64,000 bases of DNA from Thermanaerothrix solaris (lineage in GTDB: Bacteria; Chloroflexota; Anaerolineae; Anaerolineales; Anaerolineaceae), in contig NZ_JAUHMF010000001.1 of the NCBI RefSeq assembly GCF_032334255.1, positions 62,001 to 126,000 of the forward strand. The letters run 5' to 3'. Every line of letters starts with the position of its first letter. Within the stretch, counting starts at the first letter, position 1. A program made the position numbers and the translations under genes. Shown in pieces: positions 42,589 through 50,312 of this stretch. The notes beneath the pieces are model-generated. The model ran no database searches, was not told the origin of the DNA, and worked only from the letters and a program-made list of their open reading frames with translations.

Positions 42589-42945
42589 ATGGCACGGACA
42601 AGAGCGGAAACCCAGTCTGAGACCGAACGTGAGAGCACACCGACGTGGTATGAACTTTCCCGTAAAATCTTGCTGGCCAGCATTGGCGCTGCGGCTCTGG
42701 CAAAAGATGAGATTATTCAATTCATCAACCGATTGGTTGAGAAGGGGGAACTTGTGGAGCGTGATGCTCGTCGCCTAATCCAGGAGGTTTTGGAGGAACG
42801 CGAACGCTTGGAACGGGAGCGCAAGGCGAAACAGGCGGAGACGGGTGCGACCAGCCCTGTAACCAAGGCAGATATTGAAGCCTTAAATGCAAAGATTACC
42901 GAATTACAGAAGCGCATCGAAGAATTACGTAAGCAGCAGGGATAA
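42589..42945 (+). CDS. Phasin-like PHA granule-associated protein (PhaF/PhaI type)
   Basis: 118 residues. An N-terminal ~45-residue amphipathic region (WYELSRKILLASIGAAALAKDEIIQF) followed by a long charged coiled coil (~50-118, VERDARRLIQEVLEERERLERERKAK). It resembles phasins of the PhaF/PhaI type, which coat polyhydroxyalkanoate granules. GGAGGTGA at 42579-42586 precedes the ATG. It is 9 bp upstream of phaR, under one operator-bearing promoter. No PHA synthase (phaC) is in the window. A similar small coiled-coil protein with another role is possible. Confidence 0.75.
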   Translation: MARTRAETQSETERESTPTWYELSRKILLASIGAAALAKDEIIQFINRLVEKGELVERDARRLIQEVLEERERLERERKAKQAETGATSPVTKADIEALNAKITELQKRIEELRKQQG

Positions 42946-42954
42946 ACAAGCAAC

Positions 42955-43500
42955 ATGGGAGAGATACAGATCAAGCGCTACAACAACCGTAAACTTTACG
43001 ATACTGTCAATCGTTGTTATGTGACGCTTGAGGATATTGCTGGTTATATTGCCAATGGAGACGCTGTTAGGGTTGTGGATCATGAAAGTGGCCAGGATTT
43101 AACCACAATGACTCTAGCGCAAGTTATTGTGGATCAGGAACGGCGATTGGGAGGATTGATTCCTAGAGCATTGCTGACACGTTTGATCCGCATCGGGGAG
43201 GCGCGGTTAGAAGACCTTGGTGAAAGTTTACAGGCTTTCTTGGCGCCTCAGGAATTTGTTAACCGCCACATACGCCTCCGACTTGAACGGCTTAAGGCGC
43301 GAGGGGCTCTAAGCGAAGAAGAGTTCGAACAGTGGCTGATCAGTTTGCTGGATCCTGACATTGCGAATCCCGTTGAGGTAAGTCATGAAACTGCCTTGTC
43401 CTTACCAGAAAAGCATGGTGCCGAAATTGAGCACTTGTGGCGTGAATTAGAAGCCTTGGAGAGGGCGGTGGATGCTCTCGCCTGCTCTCCCAAGGCTTAG
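42955..43500 (+). CDS. phaR: Polyhydroxyalkanoate synthesis repressor PhaR
   Basis: 181 residues. The N-terminal PHB/PHA accumulation regulator DNA-binding domain is clear: IQIKRYNNRKLYDTVNRCYV, then TLEDIAGYIANGDAVRVVDH. A second accumulation-regulator segment (TMTLAQVIVDQERRLGG) and a helical C-terminus follow. PhaR represses phasin and its own gene and leaves DNA when it binds nascent PHA or granules. Here the phasin-like gene and a double palindrome are directly upstream, the classic autoregulated layout. Confidence 0.9.
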   Translation: MGEIQIKRYNNRKLYDTVNRCYVTLEDIAGYIANGDAVRVVDHESGQDLTTMTLAQVIVDQERRLGGLIPRALLTRLIRIGEARLEDLGESLQAFLAPQEFVNRHIRLRLERLKARGALSEEEFEQWLISLLDPDIANPVEVSHETALSLPEKHGAEIEHLWRELEALERAVDALACSPKA

Positions 43501-43527
43501 TGTTTAGAAGGTCTTAATGTCCTCTAA

Positions 43528-45210
43528 TTAGTGTTGTGCTTGAGGAATGAAGGCACCAAAAAAGCGCTGGAATATTTCAAACCGTCCACTACGCCCTACA
43601 TGATTGGGGTTACTTTCCTCCCACATGGCACTAAGCGTAGCGACAACATCATTGGCATCTAGCGTTGAACCGTCCACAAAGCGAACACCTGAACGGAGGT
43701 AAAAAGTCCACTCGGTGGCTTCGGGGTTGGCCTCCCAGGCTTCGGCTAATCCGGGGCGGATATTGGTACCACCTGGTTCATACTCCACTAGATTGCTGTA
43801 AAGCAAGCGCGTAACCCGGAGAGTGTTGGGATCACTTTCATCTGCGGGCCATAATGAGGCCGGTTCGCGTGTCTGGGTGATTCGGATCTGGCCGTTAACG
43901 GACCGCATTTCCTCATAATTTTCGTTAATCGGTCCAATGCGTTGTCCTTGAATAGTATTCCGGAAGGCAAAAATCCCGTTGGTATGAGCAATAGGTATCG
44001 CCGGGACTAATTTGATAATCGTTTCGTTTATTTGATCATACAACTTCTGGCGTTCTTGAGGATCAGATGTTTGTGCTGCTTGTTGGATTAACCCGGTCAG
44101 TTCGGGATAAGGATCTCCCAGGGAAGTTGCCTCATGAATAAAGACACGGGAGAAAAAATCATCGGGGTCGGCATAAGTGGCGCTCCAGGTGGCTAAAAAG
44201 AGGGGAGCGTTTCCATTACGCAACACCTGGCTATAGGCTGCTGAATCGAGTGCTAAAAGTTTGACTTTTAGCCCTAATGAGTTGAGTTGTAACTTTATCT
44301 GTTGGGCCAGCATTTCTACATAAGGGGCATCCAAAGATGGGTTTGAGGGGTAAACCAAAACCAGTTCTTGATTCCAATCAAAGTTGGCTTGCTTTAGCCA
44401 GTCTTGGGCTTCCTTGGGGCTGTAATCCAGCCAATTCAAACCAGGCGTGTATCCAAGGTTCATGGCGGGAGGGAGGAATTGATTGGCTAGTATTGAATCT
44501 GAGGCTAAACCATAGGCAAGCAGGCGGGGGCGATTCAGGCTAAGGGCGATTCCGGTGCGCACTCGCACATCGTTGAAAGGTGGCATACGATTATTAAATC
44601 CCAGGTAAGTGACGTTTAGGGCCGATTGGTAGATCGGAGATATATCCGTGAAGGTTTCGAGGGTAGGTAGAAAATTGGCGCCTAGGCTGTCAATAGCATC
44701 GGTTTGCCCATTGCGCAGTAAAACGATCCGTGATATCACGGATTCGTACCAATTGATGGTAATCTTTTGACTTTTAGGCGGTACACCCCAATAATCAGGA
44801 TTACGTTCCAAAATGATTTGCTGCCCGGGATCATAGCGTAAGAGGCGGTAGGGACCGCTGGCATTGGGAACTCGACTTAATTCAAGTGAATTTCCTTTGT
44901 AATGGTTCAAATAGTCGCTATCCTGAATAGCAAAAACCGGATAAGCCAGTTTGGCTGGGAGGGCGGCGTCGGGGCGACACAAGGTGATACGCACGGTAGA
45001 GAGATCTAGGGCCTCAATGGATTTAATCAACCCGCCGTAAGAACAATCGTTGGTATAGGTTCGTAAAAGTTCGGGAGGAGCTGCACCTTGAACAATCTGA
45101 AAAGTTCCATTTTGGCATGCGGTTAGTAGAAATGTAAATAATGAAACCGCTATAAAGGAGAGGAATTTCCACGATCCTGATCGTCGGCAGTGATTAGAGA
45201 CATGCTTCAT
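43528..45210 (-). CDS. SBP_bac_5-type solute-binding lipoprotein with circularly permuted domain order
   Basis: 560 residues. Signal peptide with lipobox (FTFLLTAC, Cys at ~32). The mature protein then starts in what is normally the middle of an oligopeptide-binding protein: IKSIEALDLSTVRITL, SGPYRLLRYDPGQQIILERNPDYWG, LGFNNRMPPFNDVRVRTGIA and the usual C-terminal part to about residue 435. From residue 440 (nt ~43893) it continues with what is normally the N-terminal part: GQIRITQTREPASLWPADES, VEYEPGGTNIRPGLAEAWE and TFYLRSGVRFVDGSTLDAND. All segments occur once, so this is a permutation and not a duplication. The fold should still close, as the normal termini are close together in lobe I. 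No permease or ATPase genes are adjacent; ligand unknown. Confidence 0.85.
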   Translation of the reverse strand: MKHVSNHCRRSGSWKFLSFIAVSLFTFLLTACQNGTFQIVQGAAPPELLRTYTNDCSYGGLIKSIEALDLSTVRITLCRPDAALPAKLAYPVFAIQDSDYLNHYKGNSLELSRVPNASGPYRLLRYDPGQQIILERNPDYWGVPPKSQKITINWYESVISRIVLLRNGQTDAIDSLGANFLPTLETFTDISPIYQSALNVTYLGFNNRMPPFNDVRVRTGIALSLNRPRLLAYGLASDSILANQFLPPAMNLGYTPGLNWLDYSPKEAQDWLKQANFDWNQELVLVYPSNPSLDAPYVEMLAQQIKLQLNSLGLKVKLLALDSAAYSQVLRNGNAPLFLATWSATYADPDDFFSRVFIHEATSLGDPYPELTGLIQQAAQTSDPQERQKLYDQINETIIKLVPAIPIAHTNGIFAFRNTIQGQRIGPINENYEEMRSVNGQIRITQTREPASLWPADESDPNTLRVTRLLYSNLVEYEPGGTNIRPGLAEAWEANPEATEWTFYLRSGVRFVDGSTLDANDVVATLSAMWEESNPNHVGRSGRFEIFQRFFGAFIPQAQH

Positions 45211-45325
45211 AGGTGTTTATCCTGGGAGAGAAATCGAAGCCGTTGGAAAAATTTACATTTTGATTATAAGGGATTGCATCATTCTTGCACCTGACAGATT
45301 GGTAAGGTGATAAAAAGGTACACCC

Positions 45326-45354
45326 TTGTCTATGCGTTTGGATTGTGGAATAAT
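45326..45354 (+). promoter_or_regulatory. Possible promoter of the PAP2 gene
   Basis: TTGTCT (45326-45331), 17-bp spacer, AATAAT (45349-45354), in the 183-bp gap between divergent genes. Moderate match; no operator seen nearby. Confidence 0.4.
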
Positions 45355-45393
45355 CATACCATTGCTCAACCATAGCATGAATTTAATGTTAGC

Positions 45394-45942
45394 ATGAAGC
45401 CGATCCAGCGCATTCTGGAACTGGACGTTTTGCTCTCTTGTGCCTTAACTCAATGGGCTAACCGACATGGCTTGCAAAAGTTTGCCCGGTTCATCTCGCA
45501 TTCGGCGGATTCTTGGGTTTGGTTGGGCATTTTTCTCTTGGTAGGGGTTCTGGTGCCGTCACAACGGTGTTGGGCGGGGATAGGATTTGGTGCCACGTTT
45601 TTGCTAGCGTCATTGGTGTTTGTGCTCAAGGTATTAATCCGGCGTGAGCGTCCACAGCCCGCGAATGATTGGATTTACGCACTCACAGATGAACATTCCT
45701 TTCCCTCTGGTCATGCGGCGCGTGGTGTTTTTATCACTATGTTTGCTCTTCATCTTGGGCGCCCTGAGATCTTCTTGGGATTACTCGTCTGGGCAATTTG
45801 GGTCAGCCTGTCACGCTTGGTGCTAGGGGTGCATTATGTTTTAGATGTTTTGATTGGAATATTTATAGGGGGTATTTGGGGAGGGATTCTTCTGAATACT
45901 TGGCCAATATTGATTTCTTTTTGTGGAATTCTGGGTTCTTAA
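45394..45942 (+). CDS. PAP2-family membrane phosphatase
   Basis: 182 residues with about five to six membrane helices. The three phosphatase motifs are present in order: KVLIRRERP (K-x6-R-P), PSGHAARG (PSGH) and SRLVLGVHYVLDV (S-R-x5-H-x3-D). Members dephosphorylate undecaprenyl pyrophosphate or phosphatidic-type lipids on the outer face of the membrane. Given murJ elsewhere in the window, lipid-carrier recycling is plausible but not shown. No clear Shine-Dalgarno before the ATG at 45394. A strong terminator follows. Confidence 0.92.
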   Translation: MKPIQRILELDVLLSCALTQWANRHGLQKFARFISHSADSWVWLGIFLLVGVLVPSQRCWAGIGFGATFLLASLVFVLKVLIRRERPQPANDWIYALTDEHSFPSGHAARGVFITMFALHLGRPEIFLGLLVWAIWVSLSRLVLGVHYVLDVLIGIFIGGIWGGILLNTWPILISFCGILGS

Positions 45943-45949
45943 GACGATT

Positions 45950-45986
45950 GAGGTGCAACCCTTATCGTGGTTGCACCTCTCTTTTT
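45950..45986 (+). terminator. Rho-independent terminator after the PAP2 gene
   Basis: 11-bp perfect stem GAGGTGCAACC (45950-45960) with its complement (45969-45979), 8-nt loop, then TCTTTTT. It also lies just downstream of the convergent ATP-grasp gene. Confidence 0.88.
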
Positions 45987-46003
45987 CACTCGAAAGGGAT
46001 ACT

Positions 46004-47206
46004 TTATTTGATCAGGCTTGCAGTGATCGTGGTGGCGTGAATGGGTACCCGTTGTTTGAATTGTACCAGGCGTGGAGGTTGAGCGTTTAGAAGCCCATAG
46101 CGGGCTGCTCCAAGGTAGAGGATTTCCAAAATTAAATCCCGGTAGGTTATCCCTTCAGCGGCTGCAATCATGCACAAATCACTATATCCAGGTGAGAGAC
46201 CGGGCAGAGTGTTGATCTCCATTAGGTAAGGTTTGCCATCCGAGCCAAGGCGAATATCTACCCGTGAGATATCAAGGGCGCCAATAGCCTTATGGGCACG
46301 AATGGCCAAATCATTTAGTTGTTCTGCTAGGGCTTCATCTATAGCCGCGGGACAGAGATACAGCGGTGCTCCCTCTTCACCAGGGTATCGTTGTTTGGCT
46401 TCATGGCCGTAGATTCCCGGTGTTACCGAGGTCTGATGGTAGATTTCCATAATCGGGAAGCGATGAAAGCCATCTTCTGCGTACCATTCGGGGTGGCGGC
46501 TGTATTGGCGGGCATGGGGACCACCCATGACGGCAACGGTAAACTCGCGTCCGGAGAGATACGTCTCCACCAGAGCGGGCTGGTGATAAGTCTCAATAAC
46601 CCACCTGACACGTTGCCGGAGTTGGAGTTCATCGAAGACCACCGAATGTTCATCGGTACCCATACCGGTACCTTCCCGAACTGGCTTGACGAAAAGTGGG
46701 TAGTGCAGGTCGGGCGAGATAGGATCATCAGGGGTCTCAAACTCCTGGAAGGCTGCTGTGGGTAGATGGTGGTCGCGCCAGATGCGCTTTGTCAGTGTTT
46801 TCTCAAGCGAAATCGCACTGGTTACGACCCGGGAGGCGGTATAGGGAATTTTGAGCATTTCCAAGAGTGCAGGCACTTGGGCTTCCCGACCGTCACCTCC
46901 AAGTCCTTCTGCGATATTAAAGCAAATATCCGGGCAATATTCGTGAAGGGCTTGTGGTAGGTTGCTATCGGCTTGCAAAAAGACGGTGGTATGTCCGTCA
47001 GATTCGATGGCCTCTCGGATGGCCTGGATCGTTCTGGGGCTGTCGAACTCCGCGCCGGCGTCAGGTGGCGCATCCTCGGGTATCGGCGTTTCCCCCTTGA
47101 TATTCGCGATGACCGCTACCCGCCACGGACGCACTGGGCGCGGACGAATATCAGGAGGCTTGTCGTCTTCTGCGCTTTCCTGGTTATAATGCTTGTTAGT
47201 GGTCAT
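46004..47206 (-). CDS. ATP-grasp ligase of the D-alanine-D-alanine ligase family
   Basis: 400 residues. N-terminal substrate domain (VAVIANIKGETP, CFNIAEGLGGDGREAQVPALLEML), then the ATP-grasp core with KRIWRDHHLPTAAF, PLFVKPVREGTGMGTDEHS, LVETYLSGREFTVAV and C-terminal DIRLGSDGKPYLMEINTLPGLSPGYSDL, where the Glu and Asn bind magnesium. The family joins two D-amino acids or related pairs with ATP. An unusual ~25-residue charged N-terminus and ~55 residues inserted around the DGFHRFPIMEIYH region set it apart from standard Ddl, so the substrate may differ from D-Ala-D-Ala. Confidence 0.85.
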   Translation of the reverse strand: MTTNKHYNQESAEDDKPPDIRPRPVRPWRVAVIANIKGETPIPEDAPPDAGAEFDSPRTIQAIREAIESDGHTTVFLQADSNLPQALHEYCPDICFNIAEGLGGDGREAQVPALLEMLKIPYTASRVVTSAISLEKTLTKRIWRDHHLPTAAFQEFETPDDPISPDLHYPLFVKPVREGTGMGTDEHSVVFDELQLRQRVRWVIETYHQPALVETYLSGREFTVAVMGGPHARQYSRHPEWYAEDGFHRFPIMEIYHQTSVTPGIYGHEAKQRYPGEEGAPLYLCPAAIDEALAEQLNDLAIRAHKAIGALDISRVDIRLGSDGKPYLMEINTLPGLSPGYSDLCMIAAAEGITYRDLILEILYLGAARYGLLNAQPPRLVQFKQRVPIHATTITASLIK

Positions 47207-47305
47207 GGTTCTCCCTCGACTAGAAATATTTGGGTTTATGGCTGGGCAGAGTATATCGCACTTGTCCCAAAATGCAAGAGGTAAATTAGAGGATTTTAGG
47301 AAATC

Positions 47306-48004
47306 ATGATGACCCTAACGGACATTGTTGATTGGGAGACGTTTGAAAGGGTGCTGGTCCAGTGTCGACGTTGTGAGCGATTGGTGGCTTGGCGGGAGCG
47401 AGTAGCTCAGGAAAAGCGTAAGTCCTATCGGGATTGGGATTATTGGGGGCGACCCGTGCCAGGTTTTGGTGATCGCAATGCCCGGGTGTGGATTGTTGGA
47501 CTGGCACCAGGGGCTCATGGTGCCAACCGAACGGGGCGAATGTTCACTGGAGATAGTTCGGGTGATTTTCTATATTCAGCCTTGTATCGGGCAGGATTCA
47601 CCAACCAACCTATCGCCCGCCATCGTGATGATGGTCTGATTTTAAGAGAGGTCTATGTTTCGGCGGTTTGCCGTTGTGCGCCGCCCCAGAATCGCCCGAC
47701 TCATGAAGAATTGATCAATTGCTTTCCCTTTCTCGTGTGGGAGTTTCGTCATCTCGCTCATCTAGAGGGGATAGTGGCATTAGGACACATTGCTTTAAAG
47801 GGGGTATTACAGCTGCTTCGCATTTCAGGCTGTCCGGAGATTGCTCTGCCCTTTGAGCATGGGGCTTTTTTACCACCGGATCAGAAGCGTCCTTGGATTC
47901 TGGCCTCCTATCACCCCAGCCGCCAGAACACTCAAACCGGACGGCTGACGGTTGAAATGTTTGATGCTATTTGGCAACGGGTGCGCGGACTGTTGGGAGA
48001 ATAG
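47306..48004 (+). CDS. Uracil-DNA glycosylase, family 5 (UdgB type)
   Basis: 232 residues. Motif A reads VGLAPGAHGANRTGRMFTGD and motif B HPSRQNTQTGR, both typical of family 5 (UdgB), which lacks the usual catalytic Asp/Asn in motif A. Cysteines near the N-terminus (QCRRCERL) and in VCRCAPPQ fit the four ligands of its [4Fe-4S] cluster. It removes uracil and other deaminated bases from DNA. Family 5 enzymes are best known from thermophiles, which suits a warm habitat. Divergent from the ATP-grasp gene. Confidence 0.93.
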   Translation: MMTLTDIVDWETFERVLVQCRRCERLVAWRERVAQEKRKSYRDWDYWGRPVPGFGDRNARVWIVGLAPGAHGANRTGRMFTGDSSGDFLYSALYRAGFTNQPIARHRDDGLILREVYVSAVCRCAPPQNRPTHEELINCFPFLVWEFRHLAHLEGIVALGHIALKGVLQLLRISGCPEIALPFEHGAFLPPDQKRPWILASYHPSRQNTQTGRLTVEMFDAIWQRVRGLLGE

Positions 48005-48094
48005 GTTTGTATAGTCTTTTAGCGCATGTATGCTTGTGGGAAATAAAGGGGGTCATTACAATTCAATAAGTGAAAGGTTACTTAGAGTCTGAAG

Positions 48095-48850
48095 ATGTCA
48101 CGCAGGTTTCGAATTTTCCTGGCAGGTATCCTGGCTTTATTATTCATTGGACTGGGGGGCTTTCTAGCCTGGGCGCTTACTCCTTTGGGCCCAATGCCTG
48201 AAGTGCAGGCTGCTCTTATATCGGATACCCGAATTGAGGTTGAACAGAGTCAGTGGTTGGCTTTTGTGCCTCGTGCTAACTCACCTCGTCTGGGGGTGAT
48301 CTTTTATCCTGGGGGCCGGGTGGATTACCGTAGTTATGCACCATTAATGCGGGCAGTCGCCGAGCACGGCTATCTAACAATTATTTCTCCCATGCCACTT
48401 AATTTGGCCGTCTTATCACCGGAGGAGGCTCAAAAAGTGATTGCGGCATACCCTCAAATTTCCACCTGGGTGATAGGAGGACACTCGTTGGGAGGAGCCA
48501 TGGCAGCGACTTTCGTTTCTCGGCATCCTCACGAGGCGCAAGGGTTAATCCTGGTGGCTGCTTATCCGGCGAACAATGCGTCACTGCATTCTTTTCAAAT
48601 TCCAGTTCTGTCTATCTCTGCCACGGCCGATGGATTGGCTAATCCTCAGAAGATTGCTGATTCACGGCCTTTGCTTCCTGAAACCACCCAATGGGTTGTG
48701 ATCCAGGGTGGCAACCATAGTGGCTTTGGTTGGTATGGGGATCAACCCGGAGATGGTCAGGCTACGATTTCTCGCACAGTCCAGCGACAACAAACCGTAG
48801 AGGCCATAATCCGCTTCTTACGTGCTGTTGAAGGAATGGGTGAACAATGA
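48095..48850 (+). CDS. Membrane-anchored alpha/beta hydrolase
   Basis: 251 residues. One N-terminal membrane helix (~8-30) and an external alpha/beta-hydrolase domain (~45-245) with VIFYPGGRVDYRSYAP (oxyanion strand), the nucleophile elbow GGHSLGGAMA (Ser), and the catalytic His in GGNHSGFG. Resembles the alpha/beta hydrolase family seen next to other envelope genes in Chloroflexota. Its stop overlaps the next hydrolase by 4 nt. Substrate unknown. Confidence 0.87.
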   Translation: MSRRFRIFLAGILALLFIGLGGFLAWALTPLGPMPEVQAALISDTRIEVEQSQWLAFVPRANSPRLGVIFYPGGRVDYRSYAPLMRAVAEHGYLTIISPMPLNLAVLSPEEAQKVIAAYPQISTWVIGGHSLGGAMAATFVSRHPHEAQGLILVAAYPANNASLHSFQIPVLSISATADGLANPQKIADSRPLLPETTQWVVIQGGNHSGFGWYGDQPGDGQATISRTVQRQQTVEAIIRFLRAVEGMGEQ

Positions 48851-49857
48851 AGATTTTTCGTCTTTTGATCGTGATATTTTCTGGACTTATGGCGGTAATT
48901 GTCATCGTTCCACTTCTCATTCCTATTCCTCCCTTGCCTGAGGGAGTAGATGAAGAATCCTTGGCATGGCCGGATAGCCAATTTATTGAGATTCACGGCC
49001 TCAAGGTTCATTATCAACGTTATGGAAAAGGGAATCCGGCCATGATTCTATTGCATGGCTTCGGGGCCAGCACATTTTCGTGGCGTGAGGTGATCAAGCC
49101 GTTAGGTGCTCATGGCACGGCTATTGCTTTTGATCGCCCCGGCTTTGGCTTGACGGAACGTCCTCTTCCGCAGACCTGGGAGGGCAAAAATCCTTATACC
49201 TTGGATTTCCAAGCCGATTTGGTAATTGGGCTCATGGATGCTCTGGATATCCCGCGCGCTTTTTTGATTGGTAATTCGGCCGGCGGAACAGTTGCGTTCT
49301 ACACAGCACTAAAATACCCTCAAAGGGTCGAGGGTTTGGTTTTGGTAGATGCAGCTATCTATCGAGGTGGTGGCGCACCGGCTTGGATCCGTCCGCTTTT
49401 GGATACCCCTCAAATGAATCGCCTTGGGCCCTGGTTCGTTCGTTCACTCGCTGGGGAACAGGGATTAGCCTTCCTGCGTTCAGCATGGCATGATCCAAGT
49501 AAAATCACGGATGAGATCATTGCGGGTTATCGTAAGCCACTCCAAACTAAAAATTGGGATCGCGCGTTGTGGGAATTAACCAAAGCCAGTCAAGCTTCTG
49601 ACCTGGCTAAACATCTCAGTGAGGTTAGTCACCCCGTTTTGGTCATCACCGGTGATGATGATCGCATCGTTCCCACCGAAGAAAGCATTCGTTTGGCTCA
49701 GGAGCTACCAAATGCGCGCTTGGTAGTTATTCCTGATTGCGGACACGTCCCGCAAGAGGAATGCCCGGCGGAGTTCTTGCACGCGGTTCTACCTTTTGTG
49801 ATAAGCGAGGAAAGAAATACCAAAGACAAAGAGGTGAAGGCATGGGTAAACAATTGA
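48847..49857 (+). CDS. Alpha/beta-hydrolase-fold protein, membrane-anchored
   Basis: 336 residues. N-terminal membrane helix (~4-27), then the hydrolase core: MILLHGFGASTFSWREV, the elbow IGNSAGGTVAF (Ser), VLVITGDDDRIVPTEE (Asp) and DCGHVPQEECPAEF (His). The HGFG and GNSAGG motifs are those of MhpC/haloalkane-dehalogenase-like esterases. Start overlaps the previous hydrolase gene (ATGA); its 3' end overlaps the selenoprotein start by 16 nt. So hydrolase, hydrolase, selenoprotein and SDR are one operon. Substrate cannot be named. Confidence 0.88.
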   Translation: MKIFRLLIVIFSGLMAVIVIVPLLIPIPPLPEGVDEESLAWPDSQFIEIHGLKVHYQRYGKGNPAMILLHGFGASTFSWREVIKPLGAHGTAIAFDRPGFGLTERPLPQTWEGKNPYTLDFQADLVIGLMDALDIPRAFLIGNSAGGTVAFYTALKYPQRVEGLVLVDAAIYRGGGAPAWIRPLLDTPQMNRLGPWFVRSLAGEQGLAFLRSAWHDPSKITDEIIAGYRKPLQTKNWDRALWELTKASQASDLAKHLSEVSHPVLVITGDDDRIVPTEESIRLAQELPNARLVVIPDCGHVPQEECPAEFLHAVLPFVISEERNTKDKEVKAWVNN

Positions 49858-50303
49858 GGGTTGGGGATGAAGCCCCAGATTTTGAATTAATGGATACTCA
49901 GGGTCATCAGGTAAAGTTATCTGACTTTCGAGGCCGGCGGGTGGTACTTGTCTTCAATCGTGGTTTTATGTGACCCTACTGCCTCAGGCATATGGCGCAG
50001 TTGCGTCAGGATGAAGAATCATTTGCAAAACGTAATGTGGCTGTTCTCATTATTGGCCCCGATGGACCACGGGCCTTTAAGCGCTTCTGGGAAGAACAAA
50101 ACATGCCGTTTATTGGATTGGCGGATATTGGCTCCAAGGTGAGCGATCTTTACCAACAGGAAGTTAATATTCTAAAGTTGGGACGCATGCCAGCGGTTTT
50201 TGTAGTTGATGAAGAGGGTAAAATCCGGTTTATCCATTATGCTCAACATATGGCGGATATTCCCTCGAATGCTCAAATTTTGGCGGTGTTGGATTCCTGG
50301 TGA
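49842..50303 (+). CDS. Peroxiredoxin-like (AhpC/TSA, redoxin) selenoprotein with in-frame UGA (Sec44)
   Basis: 153 residues if UGA at 49971-49973 is read as selenocysteine. Before it: LRVGDEAPDFELMDTQGHQV, then VVLVFNRGFM; after it: PYCLRHMAQLRQDEESFAKR, a direct continuation of the AhpC/TSA fold to ILAVLDSW. Homologues have RGF-x-C-P-Y-C at this point, so the UGA occupies the peroxidatic Cys position, giving UPYC with resolving Cys47. The same frame is open on both sides, and selA is in this window. Read as stop, only 43 residues would result and the rest would lack a ribosome site. It would reduce peroxides or disulfides in the cytoplasm. It overlaps the upstream hydrolase by 16 nt; SDR follows 9 nt later. 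Confidence 0.88.
49978..50008 (+). promoter_or_regulatory. Candidate bacterial SECIS element downstream of the Sec UGA
   Basis: Two competing hairpins can form. (a) UGGCGC (49993-49998) with GCGUCA (50003-50008), one G-U pair, loop AGUU starting 25 nt after the UGA and with G at loop position 2. (b) ACUGC (49978-49982) with GCAGU (49997-50001), a C-C mismatch and three inner pairs, loop GGCAUA starting 13 nt after the UGA. Hairpin (a) meets the usual bacterial rules (short loop, G among its first two bases, loop ~16-37 nt from UGA). Assignment is by eye. Confidence 0.55.
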
Positions 50304-50312
50304 GGTTGGGCG

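Noticed and set aside
49842..49973. Reading the selenoprotein gene as a nonsense-mutated pseudogene
   Set aside because: The frame is intact on both sides, the single TGA falls exactly on the catalytic Cys codon, hairpins follow, and selA is present. A random nonsense mutation at that codon is improbable, although not excluded.
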